From positions 193,940 through 257,939 of the forward strand of contig NZ_PZJP01000001.1 of NCBI RefSeq assembly GCF_003206645.1: a DNA stretch of 64,000 nucleotides. Reading direction: 5' to 3'. The notes beneath the pieces were generated by a model. It was not told where the DNA came from and did no database searches. It saw nothing but the letters and a program-made list of their open reading frames with translations. The translations under genes were made by a program, and so were the position numbers. Shown one piece after another: positions 37,899 through 48,730 of the stretch. Positions within the stretch are counted from its first letter, which is position 1. The number at the start of each line of letters is the position of its first letter. Source of the DNA: Salinicola aestuarinus. Lineage in GTDB: Bacteria; Pseudomonadota; Gammaproteobacteria; Pseudomonadales; Halomonadaceae.

Positions 37899-38576
37899 AT
37901 GAGTCAGCTCAGCTACAAGATCAATCCCATGCCCGAGCCGATCGCCGCCGACAAGCTCGCGCGACTTGCGCGGCTCGAAACCGCGACGCTCGGCCACTTC
38001 TATCACTTCGGTTTTGCCGCCCCGGAGATAGCGCCAGTGCTGGAGCAGAAAACCGTCGTCGGCACCGTCTGTACACTGGCGATTCCCGGACTCGACAGCA
38101 CCCTGCTGCACCACTGCCTGGGGCAGATGGGGCCGGGGTATTTTCTCGCCGTCGATCGCCTCGGGGACCGCAAGTACGCCTGCTGGGGCGGTGGTGTCAC
38201 GCGAATGGCGGCGTCGATGAAGATCGCCGGTGGCTGCGTCGATGGCCCGCATACCGATACCGCGGAGATTCGCGAGCAGGACTTCCCAATGTGGTCCCGT
38301 GGCGCGTCGCCAGTGACCACACGGCTCTACAACACGGGGGGCGGTTTCAACATTCCGGTCTCGATCGGCGGGGCCGCCGTGCTGCCGGGCTACGCGGTGC
38401 TGGCGGACGAGTGTGGCGTACTGTTCATCGCCCCGGAGGATCTCGATGCCGTCCTTGAAGCCGGTGAAGCCAAGACTGTCAAAGGGCTCAAGAACGAAGC
38501 ACGCGTCAGCGCCGGGGAGCGTCTGGGCGACCTGACCGGTGCGACGCGCATGATCGAAGACACGTTGGCGAACTGA
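37899..38576 (+). CDS. RraA-like family protein with altered active-site signature
   Basis: 225 residues. The RraA fold includes 4-hydroxy-4-methyl-2-oxoglutarate/oxaloacetate aldolases and the RNase E inhibitor RraA. The usual catalytic signature D-G-x-x-R-D reads D115-G-P-H-T119-D120 here, so the substrate-binding Arg is Thr while the metal Asp remains. That argues against ordinary HMG aldolase activity. It lies 61 bp after dctM and 7 bp before the GGT-like gene, in the same operon. Function unknown. Confidence 0.8.
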   Translation: MSQLSYKINPMPEPIAADKLARLARLETATLGHFYHFGFAAPEIAPVLEQKTVVGTVCTLAIPGLDSTLLHHCLGQMGPGYFLAVDRLGDRKYACWGGGVTRMAASMKIAGGCVDGPHTDTAEIREQDFPMWSRGASPVTTRLYNTGGGFNIPVSIGGAAVLPGYAVLADECGVLFIAPEDLDAVLEAGEAKTVKGLKNEARVSAGERLGDLTGATRMIEDTLAN

Positions 38577-38583
38577 GGCATCC

Positions 38584-40221
38584 ATGGCCACGAACAGACT
38601 TCAGGCAGATATCGACAACTGGACGCTGACCACGCCCGCGGCCCGTTCGCCTCAAGGCGTGGTGGCGTCGCAGCATCGGCTAGCGGCGCAGGCCGGCGCC
38701 GCTCAGCTCGATGCCGGCGGCAACGCGATCGACGCCATCGTCTCCACCGCCTATGCCCTCAACGCGGTCGAACCCTGGATGTGCGGGCTGGGCGGGTCGG
38801 GATTCATGGTGATCTGGCTGGCCAAGGAGCAGCGAGCGGTGGCACTGGACTTTCAGGGCACGCTCCCTGGCGGCATCCAGCTCGACGACTACCCGCTCGA
38901 CCCTGACCGACCGCCGACGCCGATGGGCTTTCCCGGCGTGGTCGACAACGCCAATATCGAAGGCTACCGCTCGATCACCGTGCCCGGCGCCGTCGCCGGG
39001 CTCGAGCATGCGCTGTCACGATTCGGCAGCCGACCGCGCCGCGCGGTCATGGCGCCAGCGATCCAGCTTGCCGAACGCGGGCTCTTCGTCGACTGGTTCA
39101 CCAGCCTGCAGATCGGCGTCTGCGCCCGCACGCTCGCTCGCGACCCGGTGTCGGCGTCGATCTATCTACCGGGCGGCCACCCGGCCCTTCCGGAGAGCCG
39201 AATCCGGATTCCCGGGCTCGCCGAGACTCTGGCGGAGATCGCGGACCAGGGCGCCGACACCTTCTACCGCGGCGCGCTGGCGGATCGAATGATCGCCGAC
39301 CTGCAGGCCGGCGGCTCGCGGCTATCACGGGAGGATCTTGCCGCCTACGAGGTGTTCGAATACGAGCCGATGGCGGCCGAGCACCGCGGCTATACGCTCT
39401 ACACGCCCGGCGAGGTTTCCGGCGGGCGACGGCAGCGCGAGATGCTCGCCCACACTCGTGCGTCGATGCCGACCCCGCCCGAGGCGCCAACGCCTGAGAG
39501 CTGGCTTGCCTATGCCGAGGCGCTGGAGCAGTGCTGGCGAGAGCACAAGATTCGCAACGGCGTGCTGTCGTCGACCGACGGCGACCGGGATGGGGAGAAC
39601 GGTGCCTGCACCTCGTCGATGTCCTCGGTGGACGCCGACGGCAACATGGTCGCGCTCACCTACACCCTGCTCAATCGCTTCGGCTCCGGCGTCACGCTCC
39701 CCTCCACCGGCATGCTGATGAACGACAGCGTCAGTTACTTCGACCCGCGCCCGGGCTATCCGACGACCATGGCCGGCAACAAGCGCATCAACTCGTCGAA
39801 CATGTGCCCTACGGTCGCGGTCAAGAATGGCGAGGCACGCTTCTCGATCGGTGCCTCCGGCGGCAACCTCATCATGCCGGCGGTGACGCAGGTAGCAGCG
39901 CTGATGACCGATTTCGAAATGCCGCTCGAAGCCGCCGTCCACCACCCGCGGCTCGACGCCAGCTTCCGCGACTCGATTCGCGTCGACCCACGCTTCGACC
40001 CGGCGACACTCACGCGACTCGGTGAGCGTTTCGCCCTCGAGATCAGCCAGCAGACGGTGTTTCCCAAGCTCTACGCCTGTGTGTCGGCGGTGTCGCGCGA
40101 CCCGGCCACAGGGGAGTGCGTGGGCCTCAATGACCCGACCCAACCGATCGGTGGCGGTGCCGCGCCGGCACCGTTCGCCATCGACTCACTCGGTGACGGC
40201 GGCCCGGTGGTTCGCCCCTGA
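38584..40221 (+). CDS. Gamma-glutamyltransferase (Ntn-hydrolase) family protein
   Basis: 545 residues, slightly shorter than GGT (about 580). These proenzymes cleave themselves before a Thr that then acts as nucleophile. The matching segment is NGACTSSMSSVDADGNMV, with Thr343 at the expected cleavage point, followed by ALTYTLLNRFGSGVTLPSTGMLMND and the oxyanion loop ASGGN. The N-terminus has no signal peptide, unlike periplasmic GGT, so it probably acts in the cytoplasm. GAGG 5 nt before ATG. Co-transcribed with the RraA-like gene. The last 36 nt overlap the 3' end of the convergent LysR gene. Confidence 0.85.
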   Translation: MATNRLQADIDNWTLTTPAARSPQGVVASQHRLAAQAGAAQLDAGGNAIDAIVSTAYALNAVEPWMCGLGGSGFMVIWLAKEQRAVALDFQGTLPGGIQLDDYPLDPDRPPTPMGFPGVVDNANIEGYRSITVPGAVAGLEHALSRFGSRPRRAVMAPAIQLAERGLFVDWFTSLQIGVCARTLARDPVSASIYLPGGHPALPESRIRIPGLAETLAEIADQGADTFYRGALADRMIADLQAGGSRLSREDLAAYEVFEYEPMAAEHRGYTLYTPGEVSGGRRQREMLAHTRASMPTPPEAPTPESWLAYAEALEQCWREHKIRNGVLSSTDGDRDGENGACTSSMSSVDADGNMVALTYTLLNRFGSGVTLPSTGMLMNDSVSYFDPRPGYPTTMAGNKRINSSNMCPTVAVKNGEARFSIGASGGNLIMPAVTQVAALMTDFEMPLEAAVHHPRLDASFRDSIRVDPRFDPATLTRLGERFALEISQQTVFPKLYACVSAVSRDPATGECVGLNDPTQPIGGGAAPAPFAIDSLGDGGPVVRP

Positions 40222-41142
40222 GCCGACGGCGGGCAGGAAGCGCGCATAGTCGCCGTGCTCGCGACACCAGCGCTCGGCGGCAGCGCTCGCCAGCGCGAGA
40301 ATCTCGTCGATGAACGGACGTCGGGCGTCGTTGAGATGCACACAGCGGATTTCCAGCGGCGCCAGCGCCGTGGTCGTCGGCAGCTCGATCAGACGGCCAC
40401 TCGCCAGATCCTCCTCGACGACCGCCAGCGGGATGGCCGAGGGTCCGAAGCCCTGGCGCAGCATCTCGACGATCATCGGCAGCGAGTTGGCGTAATGCCG
40501 CGGCCCTTGGCCAAGCTGCTCCTCGTGCACGTAGTCGGCGATCGGCGAGAACAGCGGCGACGTTCGCGGATAGAGGATCAGCGGCATCTCCCGGAGCTGA
40601 TCCGGCGTCTTCGGGGTCACGGTATCGGCTACCCCATCGGGCCGGGTCACCCAGCCGACGCGGTATTCGACACCAAAGCTGTCCGCGACCGGCGAAAGGC
40701 CGGCATCGCTAGAGAGAAAAGCCGCATCGATGGCCCCGGAGGCGATCATCGGCCGTAACTGGTAGTTGGCCGAGGCGTGCAGATCGACCATCACTTCGGG
40801 GGCGTGGCGGCCAATGTCGGCGCGCAGCCTGGCGCCCCAGGTCAGCGCCGCCGGGCCCGTCATGGCGATCGACAGTCGCTGGCGCTGACGCTGATTCAGG
40901 CGACCGTTCATCGCCTCGCGCAGGTTGAGGAACTGCTCGGCATAGCTCGCCACCGAATGGCCGGATTCGGTCAGCGCGAAGTCGGCGCCGCGACGCTCGA
41001 CGAGACGCGTGTCCAGCATCTCCTCAAGACCGTTGATGCGTGCCGACACGGCGGGCTGAGTCAGGCTGAGGCGCTCGGCGACGCGCTGGTAATTACCCAG
41101 TTGGGCCAGCCAGTAGAAGGCTTCCAGCTGTTTGAAATTCAT
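40186..41142 (-). CDS. LysR-family transcriptional regulator
   Basis: 318 residues. Winged HTH at 1-60 (MNFKQLEAFYWLAQLGNYQRVAERLSLTQPAVSARINGLEE) and a LysR substrate-binding domain after residue 90. Probable regulator of the TRAP operon (convergent) and of the divergent GhrA-like gene, from which it is separated by only 42 bp containing a short palindrome. Confidence 0.92.
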   Translation of the reverse strand: MNFKQLEAFYWLAQLGNYQRVAERLSLTQPAVSARINGLEEMLDTRLVERRGADFALTESGHSVASYAEQFLNLREAMNGRLNQRQRQRLSIAMTGPAALTWGARLRADIGRHAPEVMVDLHASANYQLRPMIASGAIDAAFLSSDAGLSPVADSFGVEYRVGWVTRPDGVADTVTPKTPDQLREMPLILYPRTSPLFSPIADYVHEEQLGQGPRHYANSLPMIVEMLRQGFGPSAIPLAVVEEDLASGRLIELPTTTALAPLEIRCVHLNDARRPFIDEILALASAAAERWCREHGDYARFLPAVGSGANHRAAVTE

Positions 41143-41145
41143 TCG

Positions 41146-41156
41146 CGGGTAACCCG
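41146..41156. promoter_or_regulatory. Short palindrome in the LysR-GhrA gap
   Basis: CGGGT-A-ACCCG, 5-bp arms, 3 nt upstream of the lysR start codon. Possible autoregulatory or cooperative LysR site. Confidence 0.35.
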
Positions 41157-41184
41157 TTCATTGTTATCGTCAGGTAGATGAATC

Positions 41185-42117
41185 ATGACCATTATCGTGT
41201 CTCACCCCTCTCCCGAGAAGATCGACTGGTGGATCGAACAGCTCACGCCGTTGCTGCCCGGCTGGACGATCCGCTCGATTCATGACCCCGGCGAGCCACA
41301 ATCAGTGACCTACGCGGTGGTCTGGAAGCCCGCCACCGGCGCCTTCCTCCCCTTCCCGAAACTGAAGGCGATCGTCTCGCTCGGCGCGGGCATCGATCAC
41401 GTGCTGGCGGACGCCGAGCTGCCGCGACAGCTCCCCATCATCCGCACCGTGGGCGAAGACCTGACCCAGCGCATGCGCGAATACGTGGCGCTCCACGTGC
41501 TGCGTCATCACCGCGACATGCCGGCGATCAGCGCCAATCAGAGCAACACGGAGTGGCAGCAGCTCGTCGTCCCGCCCGCCACCCGACGCACCGTCGGCAT
41601 CATGGGACTTGGCAATCTCGGCGGTGCGGCAGCCAAGACGCTGGCCGGCCTCGGCTTCGAGACGCTCGGCTGGTCGCGCAGCCGGCGAGAGATCGAGGGG
41701 GTCACCTCCTTTGCCGGCGACGCCGAACTGGATGAGTTCCTCGGGCGCTGCGAGATTCTGGTCTGTCTGCTGCCGTTAACCGCATCGACGACCGGGATGC
41801 TCGACGCCGCGCTGTTCGACAAGCTCCCCGAAGGCGCGAGCATCATCAACGCCGGGCGGGGCCCGCACCTTGTCGAGACCGACCTGCTCGCCGCGCTGGA
41901 TTGCGAGCGGCTCAGCCACGCCACGCTGGACGTCTTCGCGGTCGAGCCGCTGCCCCGGGAGCACACGTTCTGGTCACATCCCCGCGTCACGGTAACGCCC
42001 CATATCGCCTCGCTGATCGATGCACCGACCGGCAGCCGTATCGTGGCCGCCAATCTGCAGCGCTTCGAGCGCGACGGCCGGGTGGCGGATCAGGCCGATG
42101 CCGCCCGCGGTTACTGA
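41185..42117 (+). CDS. GhrA-like glyoxylate/hydroxypyruvate reductase (D-2-hydroxyacid dehydrogenase)
   Basis: 310 residues. NAD(P)H-dependent reduction of 2-oxo acids. Rossmann motif GIMGLGNLGGAAAKTLAGLGF, then the NADP-type basic loop GWSRSRREIEG, catalytic Arg in INAGRGPHLVE, Glu in VFAVEPLP and His in TPHIASL. Resembles GhrA (YcdW). It is divergent from lysR and may process an oxo-acid product of the neighbouring operon. Confidence 0.9.
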   Translation: MTIIVSHPSPEKIDWWIEQLTPLLPGWTIRSIHDPGEPQSVTYAVVWKPATGAFLPFPKLKAIVSLGAGIDHVLADAELPRQLPIIRTVGEDLTQRMREYVALHVLRHHRDMPAISANQSNTEWQQLVVPPATRRTVGIMGLGNLGGAAAKTLAGLGFETLGWSRSRREIEGVTSFAGDAELDEFLGRCEILVCLLPLTASTTGMLDAALFDKLPEGASIINAGRGPHLVETDLLAALDCERLSHATLDVFAVEPLPREHTFWSHPRVTVTPHIASLIDAPTGSRIVAANLQRFERDGRVADQADAARGY

Positions 42118-42218
42118 ACCGGCGTCAACGCGCCCGCCAGGACCTCACGAGTTGCTAAACTGGCTGTGAATAAGACAAACCGTTTCGAATTATCCACAGG
42201 CGGATGCCAAGAGGTGCC

Positions 42219-43046
42219 ATGAGCAGCAGCAAAACAGGCGGCAAGACCCAGGCCAAAACCGAGGACAATACCGCGACTCGGCGCAACATCCAGTCCTGGC
42301 TAACCGACATGGACGGTGTGCTGGTTCAGGAGGGCAAGGCGATCCCGGGGGCCTCGGATCTTCTCGATCAGTGGCGAGAGCGGGAGGTTCCGTTTCTGGT
42401 ACTGACGAATAATTCGATCTATACCCCGCGGGATCTCAGCGCCCGGCTCGAATACAGCGGTCTGATCGTGCCGGAGGACAAGATCTGGACCTCGGCGCTG
42501 GCCACCGCCGCCTTCCTGCGCGATCAGGCACCGGGCGGCTCTGCCTTTGTCATCGGCGAGGCGGGGCTGACCACCGCCATTCACGAAGCCGGCTTCATTA
42601 TGACCGATACCCAGCCGGATTACGTGGTGCTCGGCGAGACCCGCTCCTACTCCTTCGAGGCGATCACCAAGGCGATCCGGCTGATCAACGACGGGGCACG
42701 CTTCATCTGCACCAACCCGGATGCCACCGGCCCCAGCGCCGAGGGCGTGCTGCCGGCGACCGGTTCGGTCGCCGCGCTCATCACCGAAGCGACCGGTCGC
42801 AAGCCTTACATCGTCGGCAAGCCCAACCCGATGATGTTTCGCTCCGCGCTCAACAAACTGGGCGTCCACTCCGACGGCACCGGCATGATCGGGGATCGCA
42901 TGGACACCGATATCGTCGCCGGTATCGAGGCGGGCATGCATACCGTACTGGTGCTGAGCGGCATCTCCGATCAGGCAGAGATCGAACGCTATCCGTTCCG
43001 GCCCAAGGAGATTCTCTCCTCGATCGCCGACCTGGTGGACAAGTAG
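42219..43046 (+). CDS. HAD-superfamily IIA phosphatase (NagD-like)
   Basis: 275 residues. Nucleophile motif WLTDMDGVLV, cap domain, motif II in VLTNNS, Lys in GKPNPMMF and motif IV GDRMDTDI. NagD-type enzymes dephosphorylate nucleotides, phosphoglycolate or sugar phosphates. ATG 42219 preferred over 42204 because GAGG lies 4 nt upstream. Polar N-terminal 25 residues before the domain. Confidence 0.88.
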   Translation: MSSSKTGGKTQAKTEDNTATRRNIQSWLTDMDGVLVQEGKAIPGASDLLDQWREREVPFLVLTNNSIYTPRDLSARLEYSGLIVPEDKIWTSALATAAFLRDQAPGGSAFVIGEAGLTTAIHEAGFIMTDTQPDYVVLGETRSYSFEAITKAIRLINDGARFICTNPDATGPSAEGVLPATGSVAALITEATGRKPYIVGKPNPMMFRSALNKLGVHSDGTGMIGDRMDTDIVAGIEAGMHTVLVLSGISDQAEIERYPFRPKEILSSIADLVDK

Positions 43047-43078
43047 CGCCGCGGCGGGCATCGGTCCCGCCGCGCTGC

Positions 43079-44488
43079 TCAATGCTCGGCGAGCGTCTCG
43101 CCGAGCAGCCGCCCGTTCTCCAGACAGTCGCCCACCGCGATGCCGCCACGCCAGTTGCCGACCAGGTGCAGCGTGGCATGGTGTTCCAGCGCCGCATCGA
43201 GACGTTCGATCCGCTCGAGATGGCCGAGTTCGTACTGCGGAATCGCCTGCGGCCAGCGCACCACCCGACGCCATACCGGCTCGCCGCGAATGCCGAGCAC
43301 ATCGCGGAGATCCTTGATCACCTGCGCGGTGAGCGCCTCGTCATCGCCCTCGGCGGCTTGCGGAGATTGGCGGCCGCCGATGAAGACGTTGAGCAACTTG
43401 TGCCCGGCGGGCGCGCGGGCGGAGAAGAGCGTCGAGGGAAAGAGCGCGCCGAGCGTCAGGCGTTGCTCGACGCGCGGAATCAGCACGCCGAAGCCGTCGA
43501 GGGGGTGGTCGATATCGTCGTCGCGAAAGCCGAGCGCCACCGCGTTGACCGGCGGATAAGGGATCGCCTCGAGTGGTTCGGCCAGCGCCGGGTCGAGCGG
43601 GCGCAGCAGCTTCGCCGCGATGGGCGCGGCCACCGCCAGCACCAGCCGCTCCCCGCGCCACTCCTGGCCGCTGCGATCCGTCGCGACCCAGCCCGCCGCG
43701 TCGCGACGGACGCTTTCGATCTCGCAGCCGGTCTCGAGGGTGGCATTCGGCTGCGCCTCGATGCGCTCGCCCAGGCGTTCGGCCAGGCGCTCCAGCCCGC
43801 CCGGGAAGCTCACCAGTTGGCCGCGCCACTCGGCGGGCACGGCGGAGGGGTTGCGGCGAGCCTGACGTAGCCGCGAGAGGCCGCCGACGATCAGCGAGCG
43901 GTGCTCGCGCTCGATCGCGGCCAGACGCGGCATCGCCGCCTGAACCGACAGTTTCGACGGATCACCGGCATAGACGCCCGAGACGAAGGGGTCGACCATG
44001 CGTTCGAGCACGCGGGGCCCGAGGCGGCGCTCGACGAACGTCGCCAGCGACTCGTCAGCGTGCTTGGCGCGGGGAAGAAAGGGCTCACGGGCGAGCCGCG
44101 CCCAGCCAGCCAGGCCGATCAACGGCGAACGCAGCGCCTGCGCCGGGGTCATCGGCAGCGCCACCGGCTTGCCGTCGAGCACGACATAGCGCTTGTTGGC
44201 GATACTATTGGCAGGCTCGGCCTCGTCGAGCAGGCCGAGATCTTCGAGCAGCGCGTAGAGCGGCGGTTTCATGATGACGGTGTTGGGGCCGTGTTCGATC
44301 TGCCATTCGCCGTCACGTTCGCTTCGGATGTTACCGCCGACCCGCTCGCCGGCCTCGAGCAGTGTCACGGCCCGGCCGCGTTCGGCGAGCGTTCGCGCCG
44401 CCGCCAGCCCCGTCGCCCCGGCACCGACGATCAGCGTCGAGCCGCCTGTCGGTCCCGCTGCCCCTTCCCTTTCACCTTCACTGCGCAT
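43079..44488 (-). CDS. hemY: Protoporphyrinogen oxidase, HemY type
   Basis: 469 residues. Oxygen-dependent oxidation of (copro)protoporphyrinogen in haem synthesis. FAD motif IVGAGATGLAAARTLAERG with GERVGGNIRSERDGEWQIEHGPNTV, and C-terminal GNWRGGIAVGDCLENGRLLGE, typical of HemY/Gram-negative-like PPO. The N-terminal 15 residues before the FAD fold are polar and non-conserved. No other hem gene nearby. Confidence 0.9.
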   Translation of the reverse strand: MRSEGEREGAAGPTGGSTLIVGAGATGLAAARTLAERGRAVTLLEAGERVGGNIRSERDGEWQIEHGPNTVIMKPPLYALLEDLGLLDEAEPANSIANKRYVVLDGKPVALPMTPAQALRSPLIGLAGWARLAREPFLPRAKHADESLATFVERRLGPRVLERMVDPFVSGVYAGDPSKLSVQAAMPRLAAIEREHRSLIVGGLSRLRQARRNPSAVPAEWRGQLVSFPGGLERLAERLGERIEAQPNATLETGCEIESVRRDAAGWVATDRSGQEWRGERLVLAVAAPIAAKLLRPLDPALAEPLEAIPYPPVNAVALGFRDDDIDHPLDGFGVLIPRVEQRLTLGALFPSTLFSARAPAGHKLLNVFIGGRQSPQAAEGDDEALTAQVIKDLRDVLGIRGEPVWRRVVRWPQAIPQYELGHLERIERLDAALEHHATLHLVGNWRGGIAVGDCLENGRLLGETLAEH

Positions 44489-44615
44489 GACATCTCATCC
44501 CGTCTTCGATGCCCGCAGTGTATGCCTCGCGGGCCAGCCCCGCATCCGCCGGACGGGCACCGCCGCTGCGACACCCCGTCGCCGGCACGCGATCGACGGG
44601 GGTCGCTCGGCAACG

Positions 44616-45965
44616 TCACTCTCCCGGCGAACAGCCCGGGGCGGCAACGTAGCGCTCGCAGTCCGGCGTCACCGGGGTTTCGTCGCGCGGGGTGCCCGTC
44701 GGCGCCCAGTCGTAGTCGACGAGCTCGGCGCGATAGACCTGATTGGTGACGTAATCGTCATCCGGCATCGACTTGCCGAAGAAGGGGCTGACGTACTCCC
44801 ACACGATCTCGCCGTCCGGCGTGACCTGAAAAAGCCGACCGTTCTGCCCCTCGTCGATGAGCGTGTTGCCATTCGGCAAGCGCCGGGCGCTTGAGATGAA
44901 CGAGCTGTAGAAGCTGTAGGGCGAGCGGCCGGACGCATTGCCGGTGTACTGCCACACGATCTCATGGGTCTTGGGGTTGACCTCGATCACCCGAGAGGAG
45001 GAGAAAAAACCCTGCCGCGCCGGGGGGAAACCGGCGTTGCCCTGATTGTCGAAAATCAGCAGATTGCCCGCACCCGGCAGCCCCTCGGGGATCAGGTGGG
45101 TGTCGTGGGAGCCGACGGTCTGATCGATCTCGCGGCCGAGCTCACCGTTGAGAGAGAGCGCGGGAAAATCCGGACCGATGCGCCAGACAATCTCGTCACT
45201 GTCGCGATCGACAATGAAAGTGACGTTGGCGTTGCGCGAATTGACCAGGATATTGTCGGGTTTGAAGCGCTCGTCGCCGGCCTCGAACCAGCGGTTCGGT
45301 CCCAGCGGCGAGGCGGTATTGAAGTGCAAGAAATCGGGGTCCTTCGATGTCTTCAGCGAACGCATCCCGGCATCCGAGAAGCCCATCTCGCTGATATGGT
45401 CACCGGTCAGCCATTGCCAGACGACCTGGCCCTCCGGGTCGACCTCGACCAGACCATTGTCGATCACCTCGTAGTCAAAGCCGTTCAGCTCGCGCCTTTC
45501 GGCGGTCATTACCAGCGTGTTGCCGTTGGGCAGCCGGCGCAGATCGTGGTGCTGATAAACCGGCGATGCCTGGCTCCCCCAGTGCCAGTGAACCTCGCCC
45601 TCCCAGTCCACCTCGGCGACCGACGCATTGGTCAGGCCATTCCCGGGGCTTGCGTGCTCGGGCAGCGTCTCGACACGCGCCTGCTGAACCAGCAGATGGC
45701 CCGCCTCGCCGTCGGCCTGTGCCGCCGATAGCGGTACCGGCGGGAATCCCTCGAACTCCCATCGGTGGACCTCGTTGCCGTTCATGTCGATCAGATGGGT
45801 CTTGCGGTCACCACCGGGGAAGAGCACGTAGCCGCTATAGGCCCGCTCGGGATCATAGATCGTGGTACCGGTGGCAAAGCTGCTGGGGAGGGCCTGGGCC
45901 GTCGTCGCCGACAGCGCCAGGATGGCGGCCGAGGCCGCCAGGGTCAGGGGTCGCATCCGTTGCAT
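44616..45965 (-). CDS. Arylsulfotransferase (ASST)-fold exported protein
   Basis: 449 residues. Sec signal peptide (residues 1-25, ending TTAQA), then a beta-propeller with repeats such as RRLPNGNTLVMTAERRE, VEVDPEGQVVWQW and RRLPNGNTLIDEGQNGRLFQVTPDGEIVWEY. The conserved His cluster YQHHDLRRL and VGSHDTHLIPEG lies where AssT has its catalytic His residues. True AssT transfers aryl sulfates; many relatives have no known reaction. Start is GTG 45968 or ATG 45965; GGAG lies 9-12 nt upstream. Confidence 0.8.
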   Translation of the reverse strand: MQRMRPLTLAASAAILALSATTAQALPSSFATGTTIYDPERAYSGYVLFPGGDRKTHLIDMNGNEVHRWEFEGFPPVPLSAAQADGEAGHLLVQQARVETLPEHASPGNGLTNASVAEVDWEGEVHWHWGSQASPVYQHHDLRRLPNGNTLVMTAERRELNGFDYEVIDNGLVEVDPEGQVVWQWLTGDHISEMGFSDAGMRSLKTSKDPDFLHFNTASPLGPNRWFEAGDERFKPDNILVNSRNANVTFIVDRDSDEIVWRIGPDFPALSLNGELGREIDQTVGSHDTHLIPEGLPGAGNLLIFDNQGNAGFPPARQGFFSSSRVIEVNPKTHEIVWQYTGNASGRSPYSFYSSFISSARRLPNGNTLIDEGQNGRLFQVTPDGEIVWEYVSPFFGKSMPDDDYVTNQVYRAELVDYDWAPTGTPRDETPVTPDCERYVAAPGCSPGE

Positions 45966-46161
45966 CACGGCTCATCGCTCCTTCGTCGCATCTCACGGGA
46001 TCCGATCGGCCTCGGCATCTGGCCGCAGCCGATCCGCGATGACGGGGCGTCATCGCTATCGATGAAGCGATAGACCGCGCCGATGACAATTCGATCCCCG
46101 GCAGGACGATTACGCGCGCCGTTCGTGCCGGGACTCCCGCTCCCCCGAATCGTCGGTCGAC

Positions 46162-46767
46162 TCAGGGCAAGCGCTGAAGAAAGTCCTCGGCCGAGATTGG
46201 CTTGGAGAACATCGGATAGTCGTAGGCGATGGCAGCGTCGTGCTCTGCCTGGCTGGTCGCAGCCACACAGTCGGTCAGCGTCAGGACATCGAAGCCGCGC
46301 TCGTAGCCGGTGCGCATGGTCGATTCGACGCAGCAATTGGTCAGAAAACCGGCGAGCACGACGGTCTCGATCCCCTTGCTGCGGAGAATGAAGTCGAGGT
46401 TGGTAGAGGCAAAGGTATCCAGGCCACGCTTGCCCTCGATAACGATATCGCCGGACTGTGGCGCCAGCGACTTGCAGATCTCGGCCCCCCACTCGCCCTT
46501 GATGAAGGCCTTGCTCTCGACCACACCCGCCAGAATGCCGTACGGATGCGCGGTGATTTCGGCATAGCCCGGGGCGAAGTGAATCGGCGCGTGGAGAATG
46601 GCAACACCCGCGTTGCGGGCCTTGGCGACGACACGCTGGGTGTTGACCAGCATGTCGGTACTCGTCATCACCGGCTTGACGGCGTCATGCAGCACGCCGC
46701 CTTCGGTGGTGAAATCGTTCTGGAACTCGATCAGCACGATCGCGCTGTTGCGAGGATCGATGGTCAT
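46162..46767 (-). CDS. Isochorismatase-like cysteine hydrolase
   Basis: 201 residues. Catalytic triad expected at Asp18 (IEFQNDF), Lys113 (EGKRGLDTF) and Cys146 (TNCCVEST). Members hydrolyse amides such as nicotinamide, N-carbamoylsarcosine or biuret, or isochorismate. ATG 46767 with AGGAG 8 nt upstream is preferred over a GTG three codons earlier. No partner gene identifies the substrate. Confidence 0.88.
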   Translation of the reverse strand: MTIDPRNSAIVLIEFQNDFTTEGGVLHDAVKPVMTSTDMLVNTQRVVAKARNAGVAILHAPIHFAPGYAEITAHPYGILAGVVESKAFIKGEWGAEICKSLAPQSGDIVIEGKRGLDTFASTNLDFILRSKGIETVVLAGFLTNCCVESTMRTGYERGFDVLTLTDCVAATSQAEHDAAIAYDYPMFSKPISAEDFLQRLP

Positions 46768-46874
46768 CGTGAACACTCCTGGAGGCAGGACCGGCGCCGG
46801 GTGGGTGACCGGGCGCAGGGAAGGAACCCAGTCTCAGCCTAGCCGATGGCGAGGCCGGCGGCGGTCTCATCTCC

Positions 46875-48464
<1,590 letters not shown>

Positions 48465-48683
48465 AGCGCGGGATCTCGAGGGAACGACATGAATGGGCCT
48501 GCGACCGTGCAGCGGCATCGGTCAGGGCGGTCGCGTATTGTACGCGTGCTCGGCGTGCGCCGTCATCGTATCCGCCGGCCGGCGTGTCAGGAGCTCTTGC
48601 CTATAAGGAGTGGCCCGGCGAGACGCGAGGCGTCACGCCGGGCATCGCCGGACACAGCGTGTCGCTGCTGGCGTCACGAGAGT

Positions 48684-48721
48684 CACGGTGCTCAGGTTGC
48701 GCATCTTGTCTGAGCACCGTG
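48684..48721 (-). terminator. Perfect 12-bp inverted repeat after the LacI-ABC-PTE operon
   Basis: CACGGTGCTCAG and CTGAGCACCGTG, 14-nt loop, 9 nt after the stop of the last gene. No T-run; terminator or RNA-stabilising element. Confidence 0.6.
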
Positions 48722-48730
48722 CGGTCTCTA

